NCBI RefSeq assembly: GCF_029945685.1
Contig: NZ_JAQSDA010000008.1
Coordinates: 181,091 to 245,090 of the forward strand
Direction of reading: 5' to 3'
From: Polaromonas sp.
GTDB lineage: Bacteria; Pseudomonadota; Gammaproteobacteria; Burkholderiales; Burkholderiaceae_C
Length of the DNA stretch: 64,000 nucleotides
Shown: piece after piece, positions 26,601 to 38,408 of the stretch
Position numbering within the stretch: the first letter of the stretch is position 1
How the letters are laid out: each line of letters begins with the position of its first letter
Notes under the pieces: model-generated
Seen by the model: only the letters and a program-made list of their open reading frames with translations
What the model was told of the DNA's origin: nothing
Databases searched by the model: none
Position numbers and translations under genes: made by a program

Positions 26601-26806
26601 CGATCGGAACGCGGCTGTCAAAACACCTCCTGCAGCGGAAGTGTCAGGGTGACAAGTAATGAAAAAGGATGTGTTTTTTAGCACTGAAACGTGAACTAGT
26701 TCCGGACTTAAAATCTATCGTTTCCTCGCCAACTTGACAGCCAGCGGGTAAGCTTACTTTTTGTTCCAGTCATTGACAGTCTTTCACACTCTCACCAGCA
26801 GACACC

Positions 26807-27391
26807 ATGCGTATTTTTGTCATTGATGACCATCCACTCATGCGCGAAGCGGTGGTGATGCTGATTCGCCGTCTGCACACCAAGGCGATCGTCATCGAGC
26901 TGGACAGGCTGGCGGCGATTGGCGCGGCTGTGGAACAGCATGGCATTCCGGACATCATCTGCCTCGACCTCAAACTGCCGGACACCCATGGCGTGTCCGG
27001 CGTGCGGGAGGTGCGTCAGCAGTTTCCCGAGGTGCCCATCGTCGTGTTGTCAGCCGCTCCGGCACAGGACTACCAGGACCTCTCGCTGGAAGCCGGCGCC
27101 GATGTCTACATTGAAAAATCCGTCGGCGCGACCGAGATCGCCAAGGTCCTGAAAACCTTTCTGGACGACAGCGCCGACCCGGAAGCCGGCACCGAACCCG
27201 AGAAACTGTCCAAACGCCAGAAGCAGTTGCTGGTGATGCTGGACAAAGGCATGAGCAACCGCGACATTGCCGCCGAGCTGCAGATCAGCGAACACACGGT
27301 GAAAGTCCACTTGTGGCGCCTGTTTCGCAGGCTCAACGTGAAAAGCCGTTCACAGGCCAGCCACCTGGCCCGCACGCAAGGCCTGCTCTAA
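26807..27391 (+). CDS. LuxR/NarL-family two-component response regulator
   Basis: The 194-residue protein has a receiver domain (1-120) with the acidic pocket V-I-D7-D8, phosphoacceptor D54 (IICLDLKLPD), the switch Ser/Thr region VVLSAAP, and K104 (YIEKSV). A LuxR-type HTH follows (about 134-190; LSKRQKQLLVMLDKGMSNRD, then ISEHTVKVHLWRLFRRLNV). The convergent histidine kinase gene 36 bases downstream is its likely partner. The 206-base 5' flank is non-coding. A TTGACA at 26734-26739 could be a -35 element, but no clear -10 pairs with it. Confidence 0.94.
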   Translation: MRIFVIDDHPLMREAVVMLIRRLHTKAIVIELDRLAAIGAAVEQHGIPDIICLDLKLPDTHGVSGVREVRQQFPEVPIVVLSAAPAQDYQDLSLEAGADVYIEKSVGATEIAKVLKTFLDDSADPEAGTEPEKLSKRQKQLLVMLDKGMSNRDIAAELQISEHTVKVHLWRLFRRLNVKSRSQASHLARTQGLL

Positions 27392-27406
27392 AGCCTGCGC
27401 CAGCAT

Positions 27407-27425
27407 CGGCGCCGCCCGGGCGCCG
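27407..27425. terminator. Hairpin between convergent genes
   Basis: CGGCGCC and GGCGCCG arms around a five-base loop lie between the stops of the response regulator and histidine kinase genes. There is no T-run, so bidirectional termination is only a possibility. Confidence 0.35.
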
Positions 27426-27427
27426 CT

Positions 27428-28849
27428 TCAGTGGTGAATGTCCGGCCGCCCGCGAGCGACCTCCCCCTCGTCAAAGGCCTCCATGTCGAGCCGGAACACC
27501 GTGCCCTGCCCAGGCCTTGACTGCATGCTCAGGCGGTGGTTCAAGGCACCACACAAGCGCGTGACAATGGCCAGGCCCAGCCCGAAGCCTTCCTCGGTAC
27601 CGTTGTGCCTGGCCACGCGGTAAAACTCCTGAAAAATCGCCTGCTGGTGCTCCGGTGCCACGCCCACGCCGGTATCCCACACCTCCACACGCCAGCCGTC
27701 CTCACCCGGGCGAACCGCCAACAGCACGCCACCCCGCTCGGTATGGCGGATCGCATTGGACAGCAGGTTGCCGAGCAGGCGCTTGAGCAGCACCGGGTCG
27801 GAGCGCACCGCCCCCGCCAGCACATGGGTGCGCAGGTCCAGCCCCTTCTCCCTGGCCAGCGGGGCGTACTGCATCTCCAGCTCCCCGACCATCGACAGCA
27901 GGTCCACCCGCTGCCAGTTCACCTCGACCACACTGGCATCGAGCTTGGCCAGATCAAACAGCGAGTTGAACAGCTCATTGACGGCCTGCGTGGACTGCAC
28001 AATTTTGGGTGTGATCTGCAACACCAGTTCCGGCTCGGCGCGCAGCCAGTCGGCATACAGGCTCAGGGCATGCACAGGCTGGCGCAAATCATGGGCGGCG
28101 CTGGCAATGAACCGGTTTTTCGCCTCGACCGCTTCCAGCGCCGTGCGTGTCTTGTCGGTCAGCGAGGCGATCAGCTGCGCATTGGCAAACTGCAGCTCCA
28201 GGTTGGAGCGCTGCACGCGGTGCAGGCGTTGCCCGGCCATGCGGACAGCCGACCAGTAAATCAGCACCAGCATCACCAGCGCATAGGTCGTGACCGTGCC
28301 GGGGAAGGGCCGCTCTACCGCCACGCTCCAGGCCATCGCGGCCAGGATGGTATACGCCAGCCCGTTGATGTAACCCATGAAACAGCGCAGGCTCGCGGCA
28401 AACGCCCCCACCGAAAAACCAGCCATGCCCACCAGCACGATCAGGCAGATGAACTGGTCGAAGTCCGGCGCCTTGCGAAAGTACAGGAACATCGACGAGC
28501 CCCAGACCACGGCCCCCAGGGTCCAGGTCCAGCCATAACGCGCAATGAAGGCGCGCTGCCGGTCGACGCCGGAGCCGGCATAGTCGCGCTGGTAGATCCG
28601 GACCACCCGGTAGCGCATCACCATCAGCAGCACGGCCGCCAGCGTCCAGCTCAGCAAGGCCCAATGGTCAACGCTGCTGTAGAGGACAACCACGATGACG
28701 GGAATCACCAGCGCAGCTGAATTGAGCGCCGGCCGCGCATTGCGCATGAAGTTGCGCGTCAGCTTGGCATCCACCCAGTCATCACGCGCGGCGATGTCCG
28801 CCACGACATGGCGGCTGTCACCAGGCAAAAGCGGGGCGGCTGAATCCAT
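27428..28849 (-). CDS. Membrane-bound sensor histidine kinase
   Basis: The 473-residue protein has six predicted membrane helices in its first 205 residues, a short coiled coil (about 205-245), and a HisKA domain with H253 in SAAHDLRQPVHALSLYADW. A HATPase domain follows: the N box LLGNLLSNAIRHTERGG, the G1 box VEVWDTGVGVAP, and EGFGLGLAIVTRLC. The DLRQP form of the H box is typical of kinases paired with LuxR-type regulators such as the convergent one here. The six-helix sensor part has no periplasmic domain, so the signal may be in the membrane. Confidence 0.93.
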   Translation of the reverse strand: MDSAAPLLPGDSRHVVADIAARDDWVDAKLTRNFMRNARPALNSAALVIPVIVVVLYSSVDHWALLSWTLAAVLLMVMRYRVVRIYQRDYAGSGVDRQRAFIARYGWTWTLGAVVWGSSMFLYFRKAPDFDQFICLIVLVGMAGFSVGAFAASLRCFMGYINGLAYTILAAMAWSVAVERPFPGTVTTYALVMLVLIYWSAVRMAGQRLHRVQRSNLELQFANAQLIASLTDKTRTALEAVEAKNRFIASAAHDLRQPVHALSLYADWLRAEPELVLQITPKIVQSTQAVNELFNSLFDLAKLDASVVEVNWQRVDLLSMVGELEMQYAPLAREKGLDLRTHVLAGAVRSDPVLLKRLLGNLLSNAIRHTERGGVLLAVRPGEDGWRVEVWDTGVGVAPEHQQAIFQEFYRVARHNGTEEGFGLGLAIVTRLCGALNHRLSMQSRPGQGTVFRLDMEAFDEGEVARGRPDIHH

Positions 28850-28948
28850 GGCTGCAGTTTACTGGTCGTTGACTCCCGGACGGCACTTAGAGCCTCGCCG
28901 TTCCAGCCCATATCTTCTTTAGTTTCGCCTTTTTCTAAGTGCCAAATC

Positions 28949-28997
28949 CGGCCTGAGCCCTGATCGGGTGGGCGAGAAGAGCTACATATTTGATAGC
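28949..28997 (-). repeat. Short palindromic repeat, family A (inverted)
   Basis: Core GCTACATATTTGATAGC (28981-28997), with the tail read on the minus strand including CGCCCACCCGATCAGGGCTC. Spacing to the hlyD-like relic (29038-29110) equals the spacing of the copy at 39295-39334 to the intact hlyD 3' end. Confidence 0.75.
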
Positions 28998-29037
28998 AAC
29001 TTTCAAGACCAGGCCTGCTGGCGCCGCCTCCCCCTTC

Positions 29038-29110
29038 GCCTCAGCCGGCACCTTCTGCACCGGGCTCAGCAAATAGTCCGCGGTGGTTCCAAGGTCCTGG
29101 TGAATGTCGC
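29038..29110 (-). pseudogene. Relic of an hlyD 3' end directly after the RTX gene
   Basis: Minus-strand translation gives IHQDLGTTADYLLSPVQKVP then AEAKG. This matches the last residues of the intact HlyD protein encoded at 39358-40725 (IHQGRRTIMEYLLSPVQKVS, AEAGRER). The matching segment begins within a few bases of the RTX stop codon (29118-29120) and has no start of its own, so it is a truncated remnant. DNA identity with the hlyD 3' end is obvious by eye (for example CTGCACCGGGCTCA versus TTGCACCGGGCTCA). Confidence 0.85.
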
Positions 29111-29117
29111 CTGGCGC

Positions 29118-32100
29118 TTACTGCATCTGTGCGAGGTCGAACTGCTGTACCTCCTGGGGCCTGGCCACTTGGTCCAGCCTGCCACCATTCATGCCGCTGC
29201 CAGCACCCAACACACTGACACCCAGCCCCAAGTCACGCGTGGCCCGGCTGTCCATCGAGATGTCCGCCGTAAAACGCCCATCCGGGTTCCTGGCCAGCTG
29301 CAGGTTGAGCAAGGCGTCCTGCAGGTTCCACAGAAGCGGCAAGGCCCGCCGCTCGGCAAACTCGCTGCGGCTCAGGCTGCCTTGCTCGTCCACGCTGTAG
29401 GTGAGGTTCTGCAAGCCCTGCTCGAAGCGCTCTCTGGCCGCGGCAATCGACTCGGCCACGCTTTGCGGCGCTGTGGCGGTATCGCTGGCGCTTGTTTGCG
29501 TCGGATCCGGCGCGTCGAACAGGGCCGTAGGGTTGCCCGCCAGAACCTCCGACGGCAGCATCTGGGCACTGGAGGCCTCTTCCTGGGAGGTGGTACGACT
29601 CAGCACTGCAGCATGGTTCCAGCTGGTGCCGTCGGCAAAGCGTATCTTCTCAAGGGCGTTGGCGCCCTTGCCGGCATTCTCGAAGTAATTGGCCACTGTC
29701 AGCTGGTCGGTGCTGCCGTTGATGCTCAGGATCAAATCGTTGCCCTGGCGGATGAGGCCCAGGTCGACTTCGGCAATATCGGCCCCCAGCTGCACCGTGT
29801 CGCCAGAGGGCTTGCCGGCATCGAAGTTGACGATGATGTCCTGGCCGCTACCGCGGCCCCAGACATAGGTGTCGTTGCCCAGCCCGCCGAACAGGATGTT
29901 GTTGCCGGCATTGCCTTCCAGGCGGTTGTTCAGCGCATTGCCGATGGCGTTGATGTTGGTGTTGCCGGTCAGGGTCAGGCGTTCGACGTTGTCGGCCAGG
30001 GCGTAGGAGACGCTGGCGTAGACGGTGTCGGTGCCTTCGCCTGCATTCTCGACCACCAGGTCGTCGCTTGAGTCCACCCAGTATTTGTCGTTGCCCAGCC
30101 CCCCGAACAGGATGTCGGCACCTTGCCCGCCGTCCAGGCTGTCGTTGCCGAGGTCGCCCCAGAGTTTGTTGGACTGGGCGTTGCCGGTGAGTTTGTTGGC
30201 CAGATCGTTGCCCATGGCGGCTTCGGCCGTGCCGGTCAAGGTCAGGTTTTCGACGTTGCTGCCCAGGCTGTAGTTGACGCTTGACTCAATGGTGTCGGTG
30301 CCTTCCGCAGCATTCTCGACCACGGTGTCGGCCTGGCTGTCCACGATGTAGGTGTCGTTGCCTTTGCCGCCTATCAGTACATCAGCGCCGGCGCCGCCGT
30401 CCAGAACATTGGCGGCGTTGTTGCCGGTCAGGACGTTGGACAGCTCGTTACCGGTCAGGGCAACAGCCGAACCAAGCAGGATGCCGTCCTCCACATTGGC
30501 GGCCAGAGTGGCACCGCTGATCCGGCTGATGAGGGTGTCGCGTCCACCGTCCGCTTCTTCCACGATGGTGTCGAGGTCGTCTTCGAAGAGGTAGGTGTCG
30601 TTGCCGCTGCCGCCTGACAGGGTGTCCAGGCCTTTCATGCCGTTCAAGGTGTCGTTTCCGGCATCTGCTGTCAGGGTGTTGTCGGCTATGTTTCCTTGCA
30701 GGAGGTTGTTCAGCTCGTTGCCGGTGCCGTCGACGGCAGCCGTGCCGGTCAGAATGAGGTTCTCGACGTCGCTGCTCAGGGTGTAGGTCACCGAGGCTTC
30801 TACGGTGTCCACGCCTTCGCCTGCAAGTTCGCTCACCACGTCTGCGGTGTTGTCGACTTCGTACAGGTCGTCGCCTTCTCCACCCAGCATGTGGTCAGCA
30901 CCCAGACCGCCTATCAAACGATCGTCGCCGGCCAAGCCAGTCAGGGTGTTGGCGCCGCTGTTGCCGGTGAGTTTGTTGGCGCCTTCGTTGCCAATGGCAT
31001 CAACGTTGGCTGTGCCTGTGAGCTGCAGGTCTTCGAGGTTCTCGCCGAGGGTGTAGCTGATGGATGCAAGGACGCGGTCTGTGCCTTCATCCCAACCCTC
31101 GAAAACGAGGTCGCCGGTGTTGTCAACGTAGTAGCTGTCGTTGCCCAGCCCGCCCTCCATGGTGTCCACGCCGGCGCCACCGTTCAGGGTGTTGTTGGCG
31201 GCATTGCCGATCAACACATTGTTCAGGCTGTTACCGGTGCCGTTGATGGCGTCCACTCCAGCCAGTGTGATGTTCTCGACATTCGCCGCCAGGCTCTTGC
31301 TGACGGTGGTGATGACGGTATCAATGCCTTCGTTGGCTTTTTCGGTGACGATGTCGGCTGCGTTGTCAACGTAGTAGGTGTCGTCTCCCGTGCCCCCCAG
31401 CATCGTGTCCACGCCCAGGCCGCCGTCCAGCAGGTCGTTGCCGGCCGCGCCCTCAAGCCGGTTGCTACCACTGTTACCAGCGAGTTGGTTGTCAAGCGCG
31501 TTGCCGGTGGCGTTGATGTTTGCTTCGCCCGTGAGGGTGATGGCCTCTACATTGGCTGGTGCCGTGTAGCTCACCGAACTCTCTATGCGGTCGTAGCCCT
31601 CATCAGCGAGTTCGATGACTGCATCCCCGGCGTCTTCCACATGATAGGTATCGTCGCCTTCACCCCCTTGCAGGGTGTCATTGCCTGCGCCTGCATAGAA
31701 GTTATCGTTCAGATTGGTACCGGTCAAGACGTCATCGGCAGCCGTGCCCCGAATGTCAATGCCTCTTTGCAGGAGCTCGTAGAAGCCAAGCTCTGAGCCA
31801 TCGGCAAACTCGAAGTTCTGCACGCTCCAGAAGTTCAGTCCGTCAGATGTATCAAATCCTTCGAGGTGAATCACATCGCCTTGATCGCCGATTGTGAGCA
31901 TCAATGAGCCCAAGCCCAGACTGATCATGCTTGAAGTAATTCCTGTGCCGAAGCGCAAGGTACCGCCTCCGGGATCAGAAATATGCACTTCACCGCTACC
32001 GGAGTTGTACACATAGGTGTCCATGCCGGATACGCCCACCAGTGTGGTGCTGGGGCCTGCGATGAAAGTGGTGGCGAAACCGGGTACGCCGTACAGCGTC

Positions 32101-35100
32101 TGGTTCCCGGCGCTTCCATCTTTGACGAGCCCCCTGCTTGTAAGGGTTCCAGCGTTAAGGAACAAGCCACCTTCCAAAGTCATCAGGGTATCCGGCACGG
32201 CCTCCGGATCGCTGTACCAGCCAGTGAGCCGCAGGCTGTCTTGCCCGCTATTGATGGAGATGATCAAGTCCACGCCGTCGCTCTGCACCACGACGTCCGC
32301 AAGGGCAACGGATGCTGCCTCGATGCCCGACGCCGCGTCTGCCGCAACAGTGTGCTGCCCCATACCCGAGTGAAACTGGACATACCCGATATTGAAGCTC
32401 GGAGCAGGTGGCGCCATAGCAATGAGATCTTGCAGCCATACCATCGAACCATCTGCAAACTCGAACTGTCCGACCGCAGCATTGAGGACATCACCGGTAC
32501 GCGGGATCATTACCCGCACACCTTGATCGAAACCCCACTGCAGATCGAGCGTGACGCGCGCAACTCCATCCAACGGGGAAGTGGCCTGCCTCCACGAAAA
32601 ATTGATGTCAGCGAGGGACAGGCCCGGCCCGAAGATGACCGTTTTTGTAGGTAACACTCCATTGTCAACGTAAGGCTGTAAGGCGGCAAAACTATTCCCA
32701 GTCAGCACAATGGTTTGCAGGGGATGTGTCAAATAGTGGTCGCTGGGGTCACCCCACCCCTGCGCATAGTCGTCAAAACCGCTATTGCGCAGCAGTACCG
32801 GCAACGGCGTGACGTACCGAACTGCCTCGTCAAACGTCAGCGAGTTTTCTTCTTGCGATTCATAGGCGCTACGTATCTCTTCGAGACTGTCAAAGTAGAC
32901 GCCTAAGGAGAAATTTTTTCCAGTGTACTTACCGCCATGCTGATAACTCTCCATGACGATCTGACGCACAGCCCCGGGCGTGTCTGAAAAGTACGCGCCC
33001 CGATAAATAGACTCAATGACATCGTCCATGCCATCCGCATTCAAGTCACGGTTCTGTTGGTAATGGCTGACCAACAGATCCATGCCGCTATTCGTTGGGT
33101 CCACCAAGGTGACGCTTCCTGCTTGACCCAATACCGTCACATGTCCGTCCCCAACCACCATAACTCGACCATCTTGCAAATATTGGTCTCCCGTGCCCGC
33201 GACCAGAGTGTCGCCACCAATGAGTCTGGCATTTCCTGTACCACCGAACGCATAACCTGCGTTGTAGATGGTGTTGTCACCTACGCCCCCGATCACCACT
33301 GAGTTTTGGTCAGCCATCACCGTGTGACTACCGTCAGAAAGAACGACCTCCCCCAGCGTGTAGGCGTAGGTCGATCGAGTTTCGTAATTCAAAACATAGC
33401 TGGGCAAGGGCCCACTGGTTGCGGCCAGGCCCGGATCTTGATATATGGTGGAGGTCAATCTACCCGAGTAAAACTCAAGACTATCCGCGCTTCTTGACCG
33501 GGTCGTAACGTTCTCCAAAGGTGTGCCCGTTGGCGGCCATACATAAGAACTGGAAACGCTCCACGTTGATTCGGATTGATACGCGTTCTGCAGCGCCCAC
33601 TCCACCGCAGACCAACTCAAACGGGTTGTCCTGCTGACTATCAAAGTGTTCAATCCAATCGAATCGCCACCCTCGATCCTGGACTGAAACTGAACTGTTA
33701 CCAATTTTGCATCGGAACTAACGACCATTGGTACGGTTTGGTCGTTATAAGTCCACGATACGCCGGATGCGATAGAGGAAGTTGTCCACACATTGCTCGG
33801 ATTGGCAATTGATTGGTGCGTTTCCGAGGTGTAGCGCGTCGTCTCAAACCGAGAGTTACCGACATTCCCTGCGCCATCAAAGAGATACCAGCTGCCACCA
33901 CCCAGCGACGTGTACCCCCGATCAAAGTATTGCTCTCCAACACGTCCTTGCGCCAACAATTTGAAATCCTGAGCAAGGCTACCTTGCAAGTCGCCCCACT
34001 GAAGCGCGGACCTATCAATCAAGGCTTGCGCAGACAGTACATTGCCATCCGTGTCCCGGAACAACCAGGACGTCTGCGTGGCGCCGTAGTAGTCCTTCAC
34101 CAAAATGCTCTTGGCGGTACCTCGAACTTCAACCAAAAGGTCGTCGTTGTGCCGCTTGGCCGTGAGGTTCTCCAACTGCAGGCCTGACGCATCCAGCTGA
34201 AGCACTGAGCCTTCAAGCGAGTTATCAACCACCGTCGCCTGCCCAGTGCCGTAGCCCATCATGTAAGTGTCCATGCCGGCACCGCCACGCAGCGTGTCAA
34301 CCCCACGATCTGCGTAGAGGATGTCATCGCCGTCGCCACCTTCAATCACATCATCGCCGGTGCCACCATGAAGCGAGTCGTTACCCGCGCCTCCGGACAG
34401 GAGATCATCGCCGTCCCCACCGTCGAGGGCGTCATTGCCAGAGCCTGCGATCAACTGGTCATTGCCTTCACCCCCCGTCAGCAGATTGACGCCATCGCCA
34501 GCGTCCAACACATCGTTGCCCACCCCTCCGCTGAGCGTGTCATCGCCGGCACCACCCGAAAGCCTGTCACTGCCTCCGCCGCCGTGCACGATACCCCCAC
34601 CATGCAAAACGGTTAGTTGATCATTACCCGATCCGCCGCTCAGTTCTTGAGACTCCCCGGTGGTGGCCAAATTCACACTGTCTGTCAGCCGGCCTTGCAT
34701 CCACTCGCTCAGCGCGACGCCATCTATGGAAGCCATGCTGCCTCGTAAGGCTTCTGCGACAAGCAGCTTGCCGTTTGCACCGAAATCAAGCACCAGATCT
34801 GCACCAACGGCGCTGACTGTGTACGAGCCCCCATCCACCAGTTTGACGGTGTTGGTACCGCCCTCGTCGGCAATCCTGTCGCCTGCCCCGGCTTCATAGC
34901 TGTCATTGCCTTTGCCGCCATTCATAACGTCGGCGCCATCCCCCCCGACCAAGGTGTCATTGCCGTTGCCACCATAAAGCGTGTCGTCGCCACCGCCGCC
35001 TTCCAGCCTGTCGTCGCCGTCTCCTCCGTCGAGGTAGTCGTTGCCGTGAAACTCGGCTGCCAGTTTGTCCAGCGTCTCATCGCCGTACATCACATCATTG

Positions 35101-38100
35101 CCGGCGCCGCCGTACAAAGTGTCCGCGCCGCCGTCGCCGGTCATCTCATCGTCTCCGTCTTCACCATCCAGATAATCGTCGCCATGGTACTGACCACCCA
35201 GGTAGCCGGTATCCCAAGGCAGCAAGCCAGAGCTGTCGCCTCGCATGATGTCGTTTCCAGCTCCGCCGTACAAAGTGTCAGCCGCACCGCCACCCACGAT
35301 ATCGTCGTTCCCGTCTTCTCCGTCGATGTAGTCCGCGCCGTGAAACTCACCGCTCAGGATGTCACTGGCCGCATCACCCCACAAGGTGTCCGCGCCTGCC
35401 CCACCGTAGATGGTGTCGGCACCCCCGTTGCCTTCCACATAATCATCACCATCTTCTCCATCGATGTAGTCATCACCGTGGTATTGGGCAGCCAGATAGG
35501 TTGAGTCGCTGGTTTGCGCGCCGGCATAACCGTCTCCATACATCCGGTCATTGCCAGCGCCGCCATACAGCACATCGTCTTTGCCGAAGCCGATCAGGTT
35601 GTCATTGCCATCACCGCCATCAAGAAAGTCGCTGCCGTGCGTTTCCCCGGCTGAACTGGCATAAGAGCCCGTCGCATTGACGCCGTCGCCTATCAACTGG
35701 TCGTCGCCCGTGCCGCCTTCAATGATGTCGTTGCCTCCCAAACCCCACAGCACGTCGTTGTCGGCACCACCCGCAATGCGGTCATCTCCGCGTCCGGCAA
35801 AAACCAGGTCGTTGCCGGCCCCGGCGTTGATGACGTCGGGGGCATCGTCCATGACTATGCTGCCGCCGTTGTTGGCCAGTGTCGGGCTCCAAGTAGCACC
35901 GGGACCATTGCGCTGGAACACGTTCAGTCCGGTGGCGCTGAGGATGGTGTCGGCACCTGCACCACCCGTGATGGTGTCTGTGCCGCCACCGCCACCGATG
36001 AGGTCATCACCTTCTCCGCCGTCGATCTGGTCGTTGCCGCCTCCGCCATACAAGGCGTCGCCGCCCCCCAGGCCGCTGATCTTGTCGTTGCTGTTGCTGC
36101 CGACAATGACGTCTTTGTAGTCTTCTTCAATCGCCCCGCCAATCAGGGTTCCGTCGGCCGCCCAGCTGGCGTGGTTCCAGTCGTAGCTTTGGCTGCCTGT
36201 GTCGGGGTTGGTGACGATTTGCGCGTGCTGGTCGCCGGTGTAGATGTTGGTCGGCGGCTGCACCGCAGGCGCACCGTTCAAGGTGATACCCATATTTTTG
36301 TCTGGGCTCCAGTTCTGCACGGTGATCGTTCCCTGCATGGGTGAAGCAACACCTGCCGTGCCTCGCCCTATGATCAGGTTTCCCCGTACCAGGGTAAAGC
36401 TGTAGTGTTTGTCTGCTGACTCCCAGACGTTGTCACTTTGCTTGGCGCCACCAGTGAGGACGACTCCTCCTACCTTGATTTGCCCCAGGCCATCGCTGTC
36501 GAAAATGGTGTCTGTGCCGAAGGTGCTTGTAAAGGTGTAGGTATCCGAGCCCTGCCCGCCTTTGAGAATGTCTGTGCCGGCTCCGCCGTCCAGGGTGTCG
36601 TCGTCGGTGCCGCCGATCAGGGTGTCCTGGCCTTCGCCGCCTTTGAGGATGTCAGCGCCTGCGCCGCCTTCTAGGTAGTCATTTCCGCCTTTGCCGTCCA
36701 GGGTGTCGTTGCCACCTCCGCCGTAAAGATGGTCGTCGCCACCTCTGCCGTTGATTGCTTCACCGTTGCTGGAGCCAAACGCAGCGATCCGGATATCCGG
36801 CGACAACATCGACGCACCCCTGGTGCTAGCCGTGAAATTGGTGGCCGAGGCGATGTCTTGGTAAAGCACCGGTGCGGCAATGGCCACGCCGGTGATTTGC
36901 CCGCCATTGGTTTGCCATGGCAGGTCGCGATTATTGGCGGTGGTCAGCCAACCCAGCATGGATGCGCGGTCTGTGTACCAGTTGTCGCTGTAGTCAAAGA
37001 CCTTGGTGGTGTCGCCGTACAAGCGTGCATTGTTGTCAGCGGTCCAAGCAATGGACAAATCGGCGTTTGCGGCTTTGAGGGCACTAATGGCCGCCGCATC
37101 GGTGGTGCTGATGACTACAGGGCTTAGGACGTTGAGGCTTAGGAAGGCGCCGAAGTCTGTTTTGGCTTTGGTGGCTAGGGTAGCGTCTGCCAGCGTCACG
37201 GTGGTTCTACCGATGAGGGCTTTGAATTCATCACTTCCCGTAAGAGTGGCAAGGTTGGCGTAGAGGGACTTGCGTGTAGCGCTTAGCTGCGAGGCGGCGG
37301 TGTCGTCCAATGTGGTTGCAGGCAAGGCGTTGCCTTGAATGATTTTTCTGAGGCCGTCAAGCAGTTTTTCATAACTGGAGCCGGGGATGTTGGACGCTGC
37401 GTCAAACACAGGTTTGGCTACGCGCGGGTCAGCCATGTAGCGCGCATCGAGCTTGCCCATCAACTCTGCCAAAGCCAAACCATCGGCAACGTTGGCATTG
37501 GAGTGGTTGACGGTGAAAGGGGCCAACGGGGCCGTCTGGGTTTCCATGCCCATGGTAAGTGTGGAGCCGGGGTGCACGGTGCCGATTTCCGATACGCCAT
37601 CGCCCACGGACTCCATGCGCAGTATCTTGCTGTTGTCCCACTCGCCGAACTGGGAGAGATAGTTTTCTGAAATCAGTTTGTTGGGACTGGGGGAGAATGC
37701 AAATGGCGGTGCATAGAACGTGACGGCGTTGACCGTTGCCACATCATCAAACGCACCGGGGAACAGGCGCTGCGCCAGTATGGCAAGGTGCCCACCCAGA
37801 CTGTGTCCTGCCAAGTCAATCTCTTTGCCACTATCCATTAAGGCAACACCCGTACCCTGGCCGGCGTCAATACCGGTATCGGCCACCAACCTGGCCTTGA
37901 AAATGGCAATGGAATCGGTACTGCCAGCCAAGGAATGAAGCCGACTGACTTCCGCGTCGGTGTAGCTAACAGACATACCCGCACCGGTGCGTAGTTGTTT
38001 GATGTAGCGGTACATCGCCAAGACTTGCGGCATGGCATAGCCCACCGTGCCAATTTGTGCATCGGTCACCAAGTCGCGGTATTTGTCAGTCTCGAACTCG

Positions 38101-38393
38101 GTGCCGGCAAAGCTCAGTACCAATCGGTTGGGGTTGTCTTTGTCTTGGAACAAGGTGGCACTGAAACCACCCTCGGCAGTGGGGGAGTCTTCGCGGAATT
38201 GGTTGAGGACGCGATAGCGGTTGGTGAAGTCGGCGGCCTGGCCTTCGGCGAAGGCGCCGTTGGGGGAGGATTGGAGCGCAGTTTTTGTACGCGTATACGG
38301 GGGGACGTCAATGTACAGCAATGAATCATTCAGCAATGCATAAGAAGCTTGTGCCAGCTGAGCGAATTCTTTAAGTTCGGTTGTGGTCTTCAT
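29118..38393 (-). CDS. Giant RTX protein with N-terminal lipase-fold domain, type I secretion substrate
   Basis: The 3091-residue protein starts at ATG 38393 with a strong RBS (AGGAGGAA). Residues 1-330 form a lipase-type alpha/beta hydrolase domain: LSFAGTE (94-99) near the oxyanion hole and the nucleophile elbow G196-H-S198-L-G. Calcium-binding GGxGxDxLx repeats follow at about 545-625, 758-1172 and 1258-1368. A central region without repeats (about 1380-2215) comes next, then seven 88-residue repeats (about 2220-2850) and a C-terminal secretion region to 3091 with no signal peptide. Export would be by the ABC/HlyD pair encoded upstream. GC content of the central region looks lower than that of the neighbouring genes. 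Possible roles are secreted lipase, adhesin or antibacterial effector; the choice is open. Confidence 0.93.
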   Translation of the reverse strand: MKTTTELKEFAQLAQASYALLNDSLLYIDVPPYTRTKTALQSSPNGAFAEGQAADFTNRYRVLNQFREDSPTAEGGFSATLFQDKDNPNRLVLSFAGTEFETDKYRDLVTDAQIGTVGYAMPQVLAMYRYIKQLRTGAGMSVSYTDAEVSRLHSLAGSTDSIAIFKARLVADTGIDAGQGTGVALMDSGKEIDLAGHSLGGHLAILAQRLFPGAFDDVATVNAVTFYAPPFAFSPSPNKLISENYLSQFGEWDNSKILRMESVGDGVSEIGTVHPGSTLTMGMETQTAPLAPFTVNHSNANVADGLALAELMGKLDARYMADPRVAKPVFDAASNIPGSSYEKLLDGLRKIIQGNALPATTLDDTAASQLSATRKSLYANLATLTGSDEFKALIGRTTVTLADATLATKAKTDFGAFLSLNVLSPVVISTTDAAAISALKAANADLSIAWTADNNARLYGDTTKVFDYSDNWYTDRASMLGWLTTANNRDLPWQTNGGQITGVAIAAPVLYQDIASATNFTASTRGASMLSPDIRIAAFGSSNGEAINGRGGDDHLYGGGGNDTLDGKGGNDYLEGGAGADILKGGEGQDTLIGGTDDDTLDGGAGTDILKGGQGSDTYTFTSTFGTDTIFDSDGLGQIKVGGVVLTGGAKQSDNVWESADKHYSFTLVRGNLIIGRGTAGVASPMQGTITVQNWSPDKNMGITLNGAPAVQPPTNIYTGDQHAQIVTNPDTGSQSYDWNHASWAADGTLIGGAIEEDYKDVIVGSNSNDKISGLGGGDALYGGGGNDQIDGGEGDDLIGGGGGTDTITGGAGADTILSATGLNVFQRNGPGATWSPTLANNGGSIVMDDAPDVINAGAGNDLVFAGRGDDRIAGGADNDVLWGLGGNDIIEGGTGDDQLIGDGVNATGSYASSAGETHGSDFLDGGDGNDNLIGFGKDDVLYGGAGNDRMYGDGYAGAQTSDSTYLAAQYHGDDYIDGEDGDDYVEGNGGADTIYGGAGADTLWGDAASDILSGEFHGADYIDGEDGNDDIVGGGAADTLYGGAGNDIMRGDSSGLLPWDTGYLGGQYHGDDYLDGEDGDDEMTGDGGADTLYGGAGNDVMYGDETLDKLAAEFHGNDYLDGGDGDDRLEGGGGDDTLYGGNGNDTLVGGDGADVMNGGKGNDSYEAGAGDRIADEGGTNTVKLVDGGSYTVSAVGADLVLDFGANGKLLVAEALRGSMASIDGVALSEWMQGRLTDSVNLATTGESQELSGGSGNDQLTVLHGGGIVHGGGGSDRLSGGAGDDTLSGGVGNDVLDAGDGVNLLTGGEGNDQLIAGSGNDALDGGDGDDLLSGGAGNDSLHGGTGDDVIEGGDGDDILYADRGVDTLRGGAGMDTYMMGYGTGQATVVDNSLEGSVLQLDASGLQLENLTAKRHNDDLLVEVRGTAKSILVKDYYGATQTSWLFRDTDGNVLSAQALIDRSALQWGDLQGSLAQDFKLLAQGRVGEQYFDRGYTSLGGGSWYLFDGAGNVGNSRFETTRYTSETHQSIANPSNVWTTSSIASGVSWTYNDQTVPMVVSSDAKLVTVQFQSRIEGGDSIGLNTLIVSRTTRLSWSAVEWALQNAYQSESTWSVSSSYVWPPTGTPLENVTTRSRSADSLEFYSGRLTSTIYQDPGLAATSGPLPSYVLNYETRSTYAYTLGEVVLSDGSHTVMADQNSVVIGGVGDNTIYNAGYAFGGTGNARLIGGDTLVAGTGDQYLQDGRVMVVGDGHVTVLGQAGSVTLVDPTNSGMDLLVSHYQQNRDLNADGMDDVIESIYRGAYFSDTPGAVRQIVMESYQHGGKYTGKNFSLGVYFDSLEEIRSAYESQEENSLTFDEAVRYVTPLPVLLRNSGFDDYAQGWGDPSDHYLTHPLQTIVLTGNSFAALQPYVDNGVLPTKTVIFGPGLSLADINFSWRQATSPLDGVARVTLDLQWGFDQGVRVMIPRTGDVLNAAVGQFEFADGSMVWLQDLIAMAPPAPSFNIGYVQFHSGMGQHTVAADAASGIEAASVALADVVVQSDGVDLIISINSGQDSLRLTGWYSDPEAVPDTLMTLEGGLFLNAGTLTSRGLVKDGSAGNQTLYGVPGFATTFIAGPSTTLVGVSGMDTYVYNSGSGEVHISDPGGGTLRFGTGITSSMISLGLGSLMLTIGDQGDVIHLEGFDTSDGLNFWSVQNFEFADGSELGFYELLQRGIDIRGTAADDVLTGTNLNDNFYAGAGNDTLQGGEGDDTYHVEDAGDAVIELADEGYDRIESSVSYTAPANVEAITLTGEANINATGNALDNQLAGNSGSNRLEGAAGNDLLDGGLGVDTMLGGTGDDTYYVDNAADIVTEKANEGIDTVITTVSKSLAANVENITLAGVDAINGTGNSLNNVLIGNAANNTLNGGAGVDTMEGGLGNDSYYVDNTGDLVFEGWDEGTDRVLASISYTLGENLEDLQLTGTANVDAIGNEGANKLTGNSGANTLTGLAGDDRLIGGLGADHMLGGEGDDLYEVDNTADVVSELAGEGVDTVEASVTYTLSSDVENLILTGTAAVDGTGNELNNLLQGNIADNTLTADAGNDTLNGMKGLDTLSGGSGNDTYLFEDDLDTIVEEADGGRDTLISRISGATLAANVEDGILLGSAVALTGNELSNVLTGNNAANVLDGGAGADVLIGGKGNDTYIVDSQADTVVENAAEGTDTIESSVNYSLGSNVENLTLTGTAEAAMGNDLANKLTGNAQSNKLWGDLGNDSLDGGQGADILFGGLGNDKYWVDSSDDLVVENAGEGTDTVYASVSYALADNVERLTLTGNTNINAIGNALNNRLEGNAGNNILFGGLGNDTYVWGRGSGQDIIVNFDAGKPSGDTVQLGADIAEVDLGLIRQGNDLILSINGSTDQLTVANYFENAGKGANALEKIRFADGTSWNHAAVLSRTTSQEEASSAQMLPSEVLAGNPTALFDAPDPTQTSASDTATAPQSVAESIAAARERFEQGLQNLTYSVDEQGSLSRSEFAERRALPLLWNLQDALLNLQLARNPDGRFTADISMDSRATRDLGLGVSVLGAGSGMNGGRLDQVARPQEVQQFDLAQMQ
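29870..31750 (-). repeat. Seven tandem 88-residue repeats in the RTX protein
   Basis: Each unit has a GGxGxDxMxGGxGNDxYYVDN segment, then DxVxExAxEGxDTV, xSSVSYTL, NVExLTLTG and an ending TGNxLNNxLxGN. I count seven units (marked by YHVED, YYVDN, YYVDN, YEVDN, YLFED, YIVDS and YWVDS). This is the known haemolysin-type beta-roll arrangement; units are diverged, so they are not recent duplications. Confidence 0.85.
34930..35660 (-). repeat. Five tandem units of about 60 residues in the RTX protein
   Basis: Repeating [14 protein letters not shown] / [18 protein letters not shown] modules, more alike to each other than the C-terminal repeats. They are extremely Asp-rich, as expected for calcium-loaded beta-rolls. 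Confidence 0.8.
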
Positions 38394-38408
38394 GTTGTTC
38401 CTCCTGTG

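Noticed and set aside
26734..26760. TTGACA as a promoter -35 box for the response regulator gene
   Set aside because: No acceptable -10 hexamer at 16-18 bases; kept only as a remark.
29118..38393. Tandem DNA repeats in the RTX gene considered as a CRISPR array
   Set aside because: The repeats are in frame, encode calcium-binding nonapeptides and have no spacer structure. No cas gene is present.
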